NCBI RefSeq assembly: GCF_002234405.1
Contig: NZ_NMQT01000038.1
Location: 1 to 64,000, forward strand
Direction: 5' to 3'
DNA length: 64,000 bases
Source of the DNA: Amycolatopsis thailandensis
GTDB taxonomy: Bacteria > Actinomycetota > Actinomycetes > Mycobacteriales > Pseudonocardiaceae
Shown here: in pieces, positions 52,198 through 60,450 of the stretch
Layout of the letters: each line of letters opens with the position of its first letter
How positions within the stretch are numbered: the stretch's first letter is position 1
Notes under the pieces: generated by a model
Told to the model about the DNA's origin: nothing
Databases searched by the model: none
Seen by the model: only the letters and a program-made list of their open reading frames with translations
Program-made: the position numbers and the translations under genes

Positions 52198-53502
52198 CTG
52201 CGCCGAGGGACGCTCCGCGGGCAAGAGAAGCGTGAACGTCGTCGGCGACGGGCTGGTCAGCCGCAGTCGCCCGCCTTCCGCCTCGGCCAGGCTCCGCGCC
52301 AGCCTCAGGCCGATCCCGTGACCTTCACGGTCTTCACCCTGGTCGTCGGTGACGAACGGATCGTGCCCGTCCGGGATGGCGCCCTCGTCGCTCACGTCGA
52401 TGGCCAGCGCGTCCCCGGCGTCGCGGGCGAGGACGGAGACCGTGCCGCGCCCGTGCGTCGCCGCGTTGTCCAGCAGCACGGCGAGCACCTGCCGCACGGC
52501 CGCGTCCGCCGCCCGGGCCGGCAGCGCCTCGCGTCCGCTGATCCGCAGCGCCCGGCCGCGTCCGGCGAGCAGACCGTGCCAGGTCTGGCGGACCTCTTCG
52601 AACAGTTTGCCCAGGTCGAGCAGGGCGCGCGGGGCCCTGGTCTGCTTGGCCAGCGCCAGCAGGTCGTCGATGGTGCGTTCCAGCCGGTCGGCCGACGCGA
52701 TGCTGTCGCGGATCGTCGCGTAGGGGTCGCGGTCGGGGCTCTCCAGGGCCGCCTCCAGTTGCAGGCGCAACCCGGTCAACGGGGTCCGCAGCTGGTGGGA
52801 GGCGTCGGAGGAGAAGGTCCGTTCCCGTTCCAGGGTCTCGCCTATCCGCACGGAGGTGGAGTCGAGCGCTTCGCCGACCTGATCGATTTCGCGGACCCCT
52901 GTGCGCCCGGCGCGCACGGTGAAATCGCCCTCGCCGAGACGTTCGGCGACGCCCGCGAGATCCTCCAGCGGCCGCGCCAGCCGGGTGGCGATCCGGCGCG
53001 CGATCAGCCAGCTGGCCCCGATCGCGATGACGGCGAGCCCGGCCATCTTCAGCCAGGTCAGCCGGATCCGGTCGTCCAGTTCGGACCGCGGATGGGCGGC
53101 GCGGACCACCCCGACCAGCGATGAACCGCTGATCACCGGGACGGCCAGGACCACTTCTTCGCCGTGTGTCCCGGTCGCCATGTCGGTGTAGTGCGCGTCG
53201 CGGACGTAGCGGTCTTCGGTGGCCGGGCCGTCGCCGACCAGGAGCCTGCCGGTCGGGGTGTAGATCGCGACCTTGATCCCGCGGATCCGGTCCGCGTCCG
53301 GTTTGACGGGTTTGAGCTCCGGGACCCGGCCGTTGGCGAGGTCGCCGGTCACGTCGAGGACGGCCGTGTCGGCGACCCGTTCCAGGTCGTGAGTCGAATT
53401 GCCCTCGTGGAACCTGGCGACCGCGATGGCCAGTGGCGCCCCGAAGAGGGTGATCGCCAGCACCGCGGCCAGCACGGTGAGGGTGACGATCCGGCGGCGC
53501 AC
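52195..53502 (-). CDS. Two-component sensor histidine kinase
   Basis: The 435-residue protein has two membrane helices (about residues 5-28 and 150-170) around an extracytoplasmic sensor of about 120 residues. A HAMP domain follows, then the H-box SSDASHQLRTPLTGLRLQLE with the phospho-accepting His, the N-box LLDNAATHG, and a G-box HGIGLRLARSLAEAEGG. It is the likely partner of the OmpR-type regulator at 55893-56594; the two flank a divergent ABC operon. I chose the GTG at 53502, as homologues begin with a basic RRRI stretch before the first helix. Confidence 0.85.
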   Translation of the reverse strand: MRRRIVTLTVLAAVLAITLFGAPLAIAVARFHEGNSTHDLERVADTAVLDVTGDLANGRVPELKPVKPDADRIRGIKVAIYTPTGRLLVGDGPATEDRYVRDAHYTDMATGTHGEEVVLAVPVISGSSLVGVVRAAHPRSELDDRIRLTWLKMAGLAVIAIGASWLIARRIATRLARPLEDLAGVAERLGEGDFTVRAGRTGVREIDQVGEALDSTSVRIGETLERERTFSSDASHQLRTPLTGLRLQLEAALESPDRDPYATIRDSIASADRLERTIDDLLALAKQTRAPRALLDLGKLFEEVRQTWHGLLAGRGRALRISGREALPARAADAAVRQVLAVLLDNAATHGRGTVSVLARDAGDALAIDVSDEGAIPDGHDPFVTDDQGEDREGHGIGLRLARSLAEAEGGRLRLTSPSPTTFTLLLPAERPSAQ

Positions 53503-53561
53503 GGACAGAGTGTGGCCGACAAGGGGGAGGATCACCCACCCGACGCGATATTTTGCCTTCC

Positions 53562-53606
53562 GTTGACCTGAGATCAAGGCGATGTTGACCCCGTTCGCTT
53601 TACCTT
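53562..53606 (+). promoter_or_regulatory. ABC operon promoter with GTTGACC direct repeat, 22-bp period
   Basis: GTTGACC occurs at 53562-53568 and 53584-53590, exactly 22 bp or two helical turns apart. TACCTT (53601-53606) is a plausible -10, which would start transcription at the ATG (53613). The repeat takes the place of a -35 box, as in promoters activated by OmpR/PhoB-type regulators. Confidence 0.45.
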
Positions 53607-53612
53607 GGGGCC

Positions 53613-54128
53613 ATGCGCCGACGTGCCGCCGTCATGGCAGGCCCGGGGCCCGGATCCGTCCCCCTCGTCCGGTTCGCCGTCCCGGGCGAATGTGTGGCCG
53701 TGCTGCCCACCGGAAGCGGGGAAACCCCCGAGGGCGCTTCCGGCGTGGGCGTGCTGCTCAGGCGCGGGAACCTCTTCGGCCATCTCACCGTCGGGCAGAA
53801 CATCCTGCTGGCCGGGCGGCTCGCCGGTCGTCGGTCCCTCACCAGCCCCGCCGACCTGCTGGAACTGGTCGGCCTGAGCGGACGCGGTGACGCTTATCCG
53901 GGCACGCTCTCGGCACTGGAGGGCGCGCGGGCCGGCGTCGCCGTCGCCCTGGCCGGGGCGCCCGAGGTGGTCGTCGCCGACGAACCGGCGGGCGAACTGG
54001 ACGGGCTCGCCGCGCTCGAACTCATGGACCTGCTGCGCGCCGTCGCGGCCCGCGGGACGGCCGTCGTCGTGGTGACCCGTGATCCCGAGATCGCGGCGGC
54101 CGCGCACCGGATCGTGAGAGTGGCGTGA
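53613..54128 (+). CDS. Degenerate ABC ATPase subunit lacking Walker A
   Basis: The 171-residue protein is a shortened ABC ATPase. The Walker A site reads PTGSGET (32-38), without the lysine, and much of the following helical region is missing. The signature is TLSALEGAR (98-106) where LSGGQ is expected, Walker B VVVADE (119-124) with its glutamate is intact, GELD follows, and the switch His is Arg156 (VTRDPE). It should not hydrolyse ATP by itself. It overlaps the second ATPase start by ATGA, so the two may form a heterodimer. Confidence 0.75.
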   Translation: MRRRAAVMAGPGPGSVPLVRFAVPGECVAVLPTGSGETPEGASGVGVLLRRGNLFGHLTVGQNILLAGRLAGRRSLTSPADLLELVGLSGRGDAYPGTLSALEGARAGVAVALAGAPEVVVADEPAGELDGLAALELMDLLRAVAARGTAVVVVTRDPEIAAAAHRIVRVA

Positions 54129-54784
54129 CCGCGCCCCTGGTCCGCACCGACGAACTGGCGCACACCTATGGTTCCGGGCTGACCGCGGTGGTCGCCGTGC
54201 ACGGTGTCAGCTGCGTGATCGGCGCGGAGACCCGCGCGGTGGTGACCGGCAGGGCGGGCGCTGGGAAGACCACGCTGCTGCACCTGCTCGCCGGGATGAA
54301 GAAACCGACGGCGGGCACCGTCGACTGGCCCTCGTTCGAGCCGTCGCCGCCGGGCCCCGACCTGATCGGGCTGGTCCTGCAGGACGGCGGGCTGCTGCGC
54401 GATCTCGACGTCCGGCTCAACGTCGCCCTGCCACTGGTCCTCGCGGGCCGGACCGGCACCGCGGTCCGCGACGCCGTCGACGGCGCGCTGGACCTGGTGG
54501 GCCTCACCGGCTTCGCCAAGAAAGCGCCCCGCGACCTCACCGGCGAGCAGATCCGGCTGGCCATCCTGGCCAGGGCGCTCGCGCCCGCGCCCAAACTCAT
54601 CCTCGCCGACGATCCGGCGGGCTGGCTGGACCGGCCCGCGGGGGAGCGGCTTCTCGGCAGGCTCGTGAAAGCCGCGGACCGGCTGGCCGCCGGCCTGCTG
54701 GTGGCCACGGCCGAGAAGGCCCCGGCCGGGTTGTTCGGCGAAAGCTGGGCGATGGTCGACGGAAAGCTGGTGCGGGACCGGTGA
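54125..54784 (+). CDS. ABC transporter ATP-binding subunit with altered catalytic residues
   Basis: The 219-residue protein resembles LolD/MacB-type ATPases. Walker A GRAGAGKTT with Lys48 is intact, the Q-loop is Gln86, and the signature is LTGEQ (138-142). Walker B reads LILADD, so the catalytic Glu is Asp163, and the switch His is replaced by Ala196 (VATAEK). ATP binding is likely but hydrolysis should be weak. Its faults complement those of the preceding subunit in part. It is coupled on both sides (ATGA and GTGA overlaps). Confidence 0.8.
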   Translation: MTAPLVRTDELAHTYGSGLTAVVAVHGVSCVIGAETRAVVTGRAGAGKTTLLHLLAGMKKPTAGTVDWPSFEPSPPGPDLIGLVLQDGGLLRDLDVRLNVALPLVLAGRTGTAVRDAVDGALDLVGLTGFAKKAPRDLTGEQIRLAILARALAPAPKLILADDPAGWLDRPAGERLLGRLVKAADRLAAGLLVATAEKAPAGLFGESWAMVDGKLVRDR

Positions 54785-55896
54785 TCGCGGCGATGGCGTT
54801 GTGGGTCGGCGGGATCGCGCGCGTGCGGCCCGTCCGGCTCGGCGTGCCCGCGGCCGGGGCCCTGATCGTGACCACGTTGCTCGCGGCACACGGCTGGGAG
54901 TGGGAAGCGGCGCCGCCGTGGGTGCCCGCGACCGTGCTGGTGATCTTGCTGACCGCGCCGTCGGAGCGTTCGCTGCGAGGGGATCACGACCTTCTGCGTG
55001 CCCGCGGCGCGACCGGCGGGCAGGTGCTCGGGCTGGCCGCCGCCGAAGCCGTCGCCGCCGGACTGGCTGGTGGTCTCTTCGGCATCGTGCTGTCGCTGGC
55101 GGGTGGCTTCCTGCCCGGCTCGGGTCTGACCCTTGTCCGGGAAATCGTTCTCTTGCTGCTCGCCGGGCTGTTCGTGGCGGTCGTCGCCGTCCTGCCACCG
55201 GTGGTGCGCGAGTGGTATTTCGAGCCCGCCGACGACGGGCCGCCCTGGTGGTCGCCCTACGGTCTCGATTTCCTCCTCCTCGCGCTCGCCTTCTTCTGGC
55301 CGCTGCTCGGCTGGGCCGGTGGCACGATGCTGTTGTGGCGGCTGGTGGAGCTGGGGCTGCGCAAGGGCAAGCGGGCGATCGGCGGGGTGTTCAGGCCACT
55401 CGTCTCGGGGCTCGCCGGGGTGCTCGCGCTGTCCATTTCGTGGCGGAGCGCCCTGTTGGCGCGATCGGTGGCGCTGGTCGCGCTGGCGGTGGCGTTCGCG
55501 ATCTCGTCCGCCCTCACCCGCGATGGCTGCGTCGCGGCCCACGTGGACCGGGCGGCTTCCCTCGTGCTCGCCGCGGCCGCCGCCGGGCCGTCGTTCGGGC
55601 TGGCGCTCAACGAACGCCGCCGTGACCTGCTGATCGTCAGCACCCTCGGTGGGAAACGCCGTCAGGTGGCGACGTTCATCGCGGGTGACGCGCTGATCGT
55701 CGGCGGTGGGGGCCTGATCGCCGGGCATCTGCTGGGCGTGTTGTTCGTCCTGCTCACGCCCGCCGAATGGGTGGCTTTCCCGCACGGGTACTTCGCGATG
55801 CTGGGCGCGGTGGTGATCGTGTCGTGCGTGGCGGCGTCGGCGCGGATCGCGCAACTCGCCGCCCGCGACGAAGTCTCCGACCTGCGCGACTACTAG
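54781..55896 (+). CDS. FtsX-like ABC transporter permease
   Basis: The 371-residue protein has nine or ten membrane segments arranged as two related halves. Each half carries the FtsX-type helix pair: LLRARGATGGQVLGLAAAEAV near residue 70 and LLIVSTLGGKRRQVATFIAGDALIV near 281. The periplasmic domain typical of MacB or FtsX is absent. Its GTG start overlaps the ATPase stop, and its end overlaps the end of the convergent response regulator gene by four bases. With the two ATPases it forms a transporter or sensor unit; the substrate is unknown. Confidence 0.8.
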   Translation: MIAAMALWVGGIARVRPVRLGVPAAGALIVTTLLAAHGWEWEAAPPWVPATVLVILLTAPSERSLRGDHDLLRARGATGGQVLGLAAAEAVAAGLAGGLFGIVLSLAGGFLPGSGLTLVREIVLLLLAGLFVAVVAVLPPVVREWYFEPADDGPPWWSPYGLDFLLLALAFFWPLLGWAGGTMLLWRLVELGLRKGKRAIGGVFRPLVSGLAGVLALSISWRSALLARSVALVALAVAFAISSALTRDGCVAAHVDRAASLVLAAAAAGPSFGLALNERRRDLLIVSTLGGKRRQVATFIAGDALIVGGGGLIAGHLLGVLFVLLTPAEWVAFPHGYFAMLGAVVIVSCVAASARIAQLAARDEVSDLRDY

Positions 55897-56594
55897 CCTT
55901 CGAAAGGTTGTTCCAGGCGATAGCCGTGGCCGCGCAGCGTCGAAATCCTCGGCGCCTGCTCCGGAGTGGGCGCCGACTCGGTCAGTTTCCGCCGCAGCGC
56001 TGCGATGTGGACGTCCAGGGTCTTCGTGGAGCCGTACCAGTGCGCGTCCCACACTTCGGACATCAGCGTGTCCCGGCTGACCGCGACGCCCGGCTGCTCG
56101 GCCAGCCGGGCGAGCAGATCGAACTCCTTGGCCCGCAACGGGATCTCCCGGCCGCCGACGCTGACCCGCCGTCCGGCGGTGTCGACCCGCAGATGCCCGA
56201 TGGCGATCGCGGGCCTGCTCTCCGGCGGAGCCGTCCCGCGCCGCAGGTGTGCCCGCACCCTGGCGAGCAGTTCGCCGAGCCGGATGGGTTTGGTGAGGTA
56301 GTCGTCGGCGCCGGCCTCCAGGCCGACGACGACGTCCATCTCCTCTTGCCGGGCGGTCAGGATGACCAGGACCGCGCCGGGGAGCGCCGCGCGCAGCCGA
56401 CGACAGACCTCGACCCCGTCCAGATCCGGCAGGCCGAGATCGAGCAGGACGAAATCGATGTCGTCGTGTTCCGCGGCGGCGAGCGCGGTGCGGCCGTCGC
56501 GCTGCCAGGAAACCTCGTAGCCGTGCAGGCGGAGGGTCGATTCGAGGACGCCGCCGATCGCGTCGTCGTCTTCCACCACCAGCAATTTCGGCAT
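55893..56594 (-). CDS. OmpR-family response regulator
   Basis: The 233-residue protein has a receiver domain with the acidic pocket VVEDDD (6-11), phospho-acceptor Asp in LLDLGLPD near residue 52, Thr in ILTAR, and Lys in LTKPI. A winged-helix DNA-binding domain follows (LRAKEFDLLARLAEQPGVAVSRDTLMSEVW, then STKTLDVHIAALRRKL and RGHGYRLE). It should be phosphorylated by the kinase at 52195-53502 and act on the ABC operon between them. Direct repeats upstream of its own gene suggest autoregulation. Confidence 0.9.
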   Translation of the reverse strand: MPKLLVVEDDDAIGGVLESTLRLHGYEVSWQRDGRTALAAAEHDDIDFVLLDLGLPDLDGVEVCRRLRAALPGAVLVILTARQEEMDVVVGLEAGADDYLTKPIRLGELLARVRAHLRRGTAPPESRPAIAIGHLRVDTAGRRVSVGGREIPLRAKEFDLLARLAEQPGVAVSRDTLMSEVWDAHWYGSTKTLDVHIAALRRKLTESAPTPEQAPRISTLRGHGYRLEQPFEG

Positions 56595-56659
56595 GCGGGG
56601 GAGCTTAACCGTTGAACACTGTTCTTTTCGGCCAAGACGTTACGAACACCACCCCGTCC

Positions 56660-56675
56660 GTAACAGGGCGCTAAC
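56660..56675 (-). promoter_or_regulatory. GTTAG/GTTAC direct repeat upstream of the response regulator gene
   Basis: On the minus strand GTTAG (56675-56671) and GTTAC (56664-56660) follow each other at exactly 11 bp, the usual half-site spacing of OmpR/PhoB-type regulators. The first half-site overlaps the stop of the acyltransferase gene. The similarity to the GTTGACC repeats at the ABC promoter is limited to GTT-AC. Confidence 0.3.
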
Positions 56676-58155
56676 GTTTCCCTGTGCGACCGCGCTTGTA
56701 CGTCCACAAAGGACAGATCGCGGCGGCGGCGAGGCACAGCCAGGCGAACACGTCACCGACACGGCTGTACACGGTCTGTGTTCTCGGCTGTACCGGGAGA
56801 TCCGCGACGAGTGTCTGCTGATCGGTGCGGAAGTAGTCGGCGTGCCCGAGAATCCGGCCCTGATCGTCCACGGCTGTGGAATTTCCGTGCGTGGAGTGCC
56901 GGAAGAGCGAGTAACCGTTTTCCACCGCGCGGAAAGTGGCCTTTTCCGCGTGCAGCGTGCCGAATCCCGACCAGTCGTTGGCGGGGACGAGCAGGAGCGC
57001 GGTTTCCTTGTCCGCCGCCTGACGTGTCAAGTCGCGGAAATCCGCGTCGTAGCAGATGACCGTCGCGAGCCGTCCGTATGGCGAATCCGCGGTGGGGACC
57101 GTGCCGGGGCCGGGAGTCATCGGTTCCATCGGCGTCGGACGCGTTTTGTCGTAGGTCCAGGCCACTTCGCCGGTCGGTCCGACGAGCACGGCCACGTTGC
57201 GGATGTAGGGAGCCTGCTTGGTGTAAAGCGCGTAGGCGAGTTCGACGTGGATGCCCGCCTGCTTCGCTTCGGCGCCGACCCGCTTCAGCAGGGAATCCTG
57301 ATCGCGTTCCAGCACACGGGCGTGCGTTTCCGGCCAGACGACGATCTTCGCCCCCGCCGACGCCTGCTGCCGTGTCCTGGTCACGAGATCTTCGGTGACC
57401 GGAGCGAACGCGGCGCCGACCGCGGCGGGATCGGCCGCGCTGACCTCTTCGGCGCGCCAGTACTTGACGCCGACTCGCTCCAGCGCTTCGGAGCTCGCCT
57501 TGTCCGCGCCGGCCGAGGGGCTGATCCCCGCGACCCGGACGGTCTGCGTCGTCGGGGCGTCGAACAGCAACCGCGCGCCACCGGCGAGGAACACCAGGCC
57601 GAGCACGCAGGCGTGAACGAGCACCGTGCGCTTGACCGGCGGCCATCCCTCCGTCCAACCGGTGTTCACCACCGAGGCGAACCACGCGAGGACGAAGGTG
57701 AGGCCGTAGACGCCGGTAACGGACGCCGTCTGGAGCAGCGGAAGGTTGGCGGACTGGGTGCTGCCGAGCGCGCCGAAGTCCCCGAAACCGGTGATCACGG
57801 TGAAGAGATACTCACCCGCGACGAGCGTCACCGGGAACACCAGCGTCCGCAACGGCCCGGCGCGGTCGGCGCACAGGCGGTCGGCGAGGAACGCCGTCGT
57901 CTGCAGCACCGCGAGCAGGGTGAAGGCGAGCAGACCGGAGAGCACGAACAGCAGGCCGGTGACCCCGAGCCAGAACAGCTGGCCGATCAGCAGGGACAGG
58001 CCCACCATCAGGATCGCGCGCCGGACGGGGACCTGCCGGGCATAGCGGAGCAGGAAGATCGGGAACACCCAGGCGGCGAGGGGGACGTTCCAATCGGTGT
58101 GGACGGCGAGCAGGAGCAGCGCTGTTCCCAGCCACCAGAGCAACCGTGGTTTCAT
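56671..58155 (-). CDS. Apolipoprotein N-acyltransferase-like protein (Lnt/nitrilase fold)
   Basis: The 494-residue protein has about six N-terminal membrane helices, then an extracytoplasmic nitrilase domain with the catalytic triad Glu in VVWPETHARV, Lys in YDKTRPTPMEP and Cys in TVICYDADFRD. A last helix lies near residues 470-487 (DVFAWLCLAAAAICPLW). This is the Lnt layout, in which a fatty acyl chain is moved to the N-terminal cysteine of lipoproteins. No dolichol-phosphate mannosyltransferase is next to it, unlike the mycobacterial Ppm1 locus. It lies 76 bases upstream of the response regulator gene on the same strand. Confidence 0.85.
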   Translation of the reverse strand: MKPRLLWWLGTALLLLAVHTDWNVPLAAWVFPIFLLRYARQVPVRRAILMVGLSLLIGQLFWLGVTGLLFVLSGLLAFTLLAVLQTTAFLADRLCADRAGPLRTLVFPVTLVAGEYLFTVITGFGDFGALGSTQSANLPLLQTASVTGVYGLTFVLAWFASVVNTGWTEGWPPVKRTVLVHACVLGLVFLAGGARLLFDAPTTQTVRVAGISPSAGADKASSEALERVGVKYWRAEEVSAADPAAVGAAFAPVTEDLVTRTRQQASAGAKIVVWPETHARVLERDQDSLLKRVGAEAKQAGIHVELAYALYTKQAPYIRNVAVLVGPTGEVAWTYDKTRPTPMEPMTPGPGTVPTADSPYGRLATVICYDADFRDLTRQAADKETALLLVPANDWSGFGTLHAEKATFRAVENGYSLFRHSTHGNSTAVDDQGRILGHADYFRTDQQTLVADLPVQPRTQTVYSRVGDVFAWLCLAAAAICPLWTYKRGRTGKR

Positions 58156-58288
58156 ACCGCGAACGGTAGGAAACCACGGCCGTCCGGACAGCGGGCCAAG
58201 GGCAGCGTCCGACCCTTACTTTCGTCAGGTCTTATTGAGAGGTGGTCCCGCCGACGATGTCCTGTCACTCGACGGTGACGGGCGACGT

Positions 58289-58331
58289 GAAGGGGACTTT
58301 CCCCTCATCGCACGGGCGGAAAGTCCCCTTC
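58289..58331. terminator. 14-bp inverted repeat (GAAGGGGACTTTCC family)
   Basis: The arms 58289-58302 and 58318-58331 pair perfectly with a 15-base loop. It lies about 85 bases after the sugar isomerase stop, within a 259-base gap that holds no gene I can see. The same repeat, cut short, is at 44-79. Confidence 0.6.
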
Positions 58332-58414
58332 GCCACGCGTTTCGCGGCCCTCCTTGGCGGCGGAGGTCGGCGTGCGGGCGAGCACAGAACACGCCACACC
58401 TGCCTTACCAGGTC

Positions 58415-59221
58415 TTAAGCGACGTGGTCCCGGTACGCCGCGATGGTCTCGGCGAGGACCTCGCCGCCGGGACGGCGCCAGAGGTCGGCGTCGAACACCT
58501 CGACCTCGATCGGCCCGGTGTACCCGGCGGCCTCGACACACGCCTTCAGGCGCCGGTGGTCGATCGGGCCGTCACCGGGCAGCGCCCGGCCCAGCAGCGT
58601 GTCGGTCAGCGGCACCTTCTGGTCGCACACATGGAATCCGGCGATCCGCCCGGCCGCCGCGGCGATCGACTCCTCGATCCGCGGGTCCCACCACACGTGG
58701 AACTCGTCGACGATCACGCCGACCTGCTCGGCCGGATGCTCCAGCGCCACGGTCAGCGCCTGATCCACTGTGGACAGAACCGATCGTTCGGCGCACTGCA
58801 TGGGATGCAGGGGCTCCAAGCCGAGCCGAACGCCGCGTTCACCGGCGTACGGGGCCAGTTCGCCGACCGCGTCCGCGACCCGCTGCCGGGACGACGCGAG
58901 GTCGCCGTTCACCCCGCCGACGACCAGGACCAGGACGTCCGCGCCCAGCGCGGCCGCTTCGTCGATCGCCTCCCTGGTCTGCGCGACACCGTCCACAGGG
59001 GACCCCTCCGGGGTGATCCCGGTGAAGAAACCGCCGCGGCACAACGACGACACGCCGACGTCGTACTCCTTGAGCAGCCGCGCGGTCTCCTCGACGCCGG
59101 TCTCGGCGACCTTGTCCCGCCACAGGCCGATCCAGCGGACCCCCGCCTCGGCGCAGCCCGCCACGGCCTCCGGCAGCGACCACGCCTTGGTGGTGATCTG
59201 GTTCAGGCTCAACCGGTCCAT
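58415..59221 (-). CDS. Sugar phosphate isomerase/epimerase family (xylose isomerase-like TIM barrel)
   Basis: The 268-residue protein has the AP endonuclease 2/xylose isomerase-like barrel with metal ligands in LGLEPLHP (Glu), IVDEFHVWWDP (Asp and His), FHVCDQK and GPIEVEVFD (Glu). Such enzymes isomerise or epimerise sugars and inositols. The start codon shares a base with the DUF993 stop (TGATG), so the two are coupled and should act in one pathway. LacI-type control is likely through the operator upstream of the DUF993 gene. Confidence 0.85.
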   Translation of the reverse strand: MDRLSLNQITTKAWSLPEAVAGCAEAGVRWIGLWRDKVAETGVEETARLLKEYDVGVSSLCRGGFFTGITPEGSPVDGVAQTREAIDEAAALGADVLVLVVGGVNGDLASSRQRVADAVGELAPYAGERGVRLGLEPLHPMQCAERSVLSTVDQALTVALEHPAEQVGVIVDEFHVWWDPRIEESIAAAAGRIAGFHVCDQKVPLTDTLLGRALPGDGPIDHRRLKACVEAAGYTGPIEVEVFDADLWRRPGGEVLAETIAAYRDHVA

Positions 59222-60372
59222 CACGCCACCCCCGCCGCGGCCAGCAGCGGCCGCATCCGCGCGACGGCGAGGTCCGGGTCGGCGAGCGCCCCGGCGGCGT
59301 CGGCCAGCCGGAGCAGCTCGGCCAGATGCGTGATGGACCGGGCCGACTCGCGGCCCGCGACCATCCGGAAATGGTTCTGGTGCCCGTTGAGGTAGGCGAG
59401 GAAGACGACGCCGGTCTTGTAGTTCCTGGTGGGCGCGCGGAAGATCGCGCGGCTCAAGGCGACCGTCGGGTCCAGCAGGCCGTGGAAGCCCGCCTTGTCG
59501 CCTTCGTCGAGCCGGGCGAGCGCGGCGCCCGCGACCCGCGCGACGGCGTCGAAGATACCCAGAAGCGCTTCGCTGTGACCCTGTTCGTCCCCGGCGATCA
59601 GCTCCGGGTAGTTGAAGTCGTCGCCCGTGTAGCACTTGACGCCCTCGGGAAGCGCGCGGCGGAACTCGGTCTCGATCGACGCGTCGAGCACGGAGACCTT
59701 GACGCCCGCGATCACCCCGGCGTGCTCGGCGCAAAGCCTGCCCAGTTCCTTGGCGGCCTCATGGACGTCGGCGTGGCCCCAGTACCCCGCCAGCGCCGGG
59801 TCGAACTGCTCGCCCAGCCAGTGCAGCAGGACCGGACGGTCCGCGCCGGAGAGCAGTTTCCCGTACGCGGCATGGTAATCCTCAGGGCCGGACGCCGACG
59901 CGGCCAGCGCCCGGCTGGCCATCACGACCGGCACGGCCCCGGCCTCGCCGACCAGGTCCAGCTGCTCGCGCCAGGCGTCCACAATGGACTCCGGGGTCGC
60001 GCCGCCGCCGGGCAACTGGTCGGTGCCGACACCCGCCACCCACGGCCGTCCGGCGGCGAGCGCGCCGGTGCGCCGGATGAGGTCCTGGGTGGTTCCCCAG
60101 TCCAGGCCCATGCCGCGCTGCGCGGTGTCCATCGCTTCGGCCACGCCGAGACCACAGGACCACAGGTGTTCGCGGAAGGCGAGCGTGGTGTCCCAGTCCA
60201 GTACCGCGCCCTCTTCGGGGTCGGCGGCGGCGAGCGGGTCGGCGACCACGTGCGCGGCCGCGTAGGCGATCCGGGAGGTCGGCGGCGACGCCGGTTTCGC
60301 GGGCGTTTCCGCCCCTTGCGGCGTCCACTCCACCAGTCCGCCGTCGGCGGTGGGCAGGGCGATCAAGGTCAT
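59221..60372 (-). CDS. DUF993 family protein (dihydrodipicolinate synthase-like)
   Basis: The 383-residue protein matches DUF993, a group related to class I aldolase-type TIM barrels such as dihydrodipicolinate synthase. Features include RIAYAAAHVVADP near residue 32, WDTTLAFREHLWSCGLGVAEAMDTAQRGMGLDW near 57, HWLGEQFDP near 182, VIAGVKVSVLD near 218 and KCYTGDDFNYPELI near 244. The Lys in GVKVS is a candidate Schiff-base residue. It probably cleaves or dehydrates a sugar-derived keto acid; the substrate is unknown. GGAG precedes the ATG. Confidence 0.85.
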   Translation of the reverse strand: MTLIALPTADGGLVEWTPQGAETPAKPASPPTSRIAYAAAHVVADPLAAADPEEGAVLDWDTTLAFREHLWSCGLGVAEAMDTAQRGMGLDWGTTQDLIRRTGALAAGRPWVAGVGTDQLPGGGATPESIVDAWREQLDLVGEAGAVPVVMASRALAASASGPEDYHAAYGKLLSGADRPVLLHWLGEQFDPALAGYWGHADVHEAAKELGRLCAEHAGVIAGVKVSVLDASIETEFRRALPEGVKCYTGDDFNYPELIAGDEQGHSEALLGIFDAVARVAGAALARLDEGDKAGFHGLLDPTVALSRAIFRAPTRNYKTGVVFLAYLNGHQNHFRMVAGRESARSITHLAELLRLADAAGALADPDLAVARMRPLLAAAGVA

Positions 60373-60394
60373 CGGGTCTCCGTGGCGCGGGGGT

Positions 60395-60410
60395 GAGAAA
60401 GCGCTTTCTC
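60395..60410. promoter_or_regulatory. LacI-family operator GAGAAAGCGCTTTCTC
   Basis: This perfect 16-bp palindrome with a central CG step is a classic operator of LacI/GalR-family repressors. It lies 22 bases before the DUF993 start and 40 bases after the stop of the LacI-type gene on the same strand, so repression of the DUF993/isomerase pair is the natural reading. Confidence 0.8.
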
Positions 60411-60450
60411 GGACCACGTTAAGTCACGCCGCGGGCGCCGCACAAGGGGC

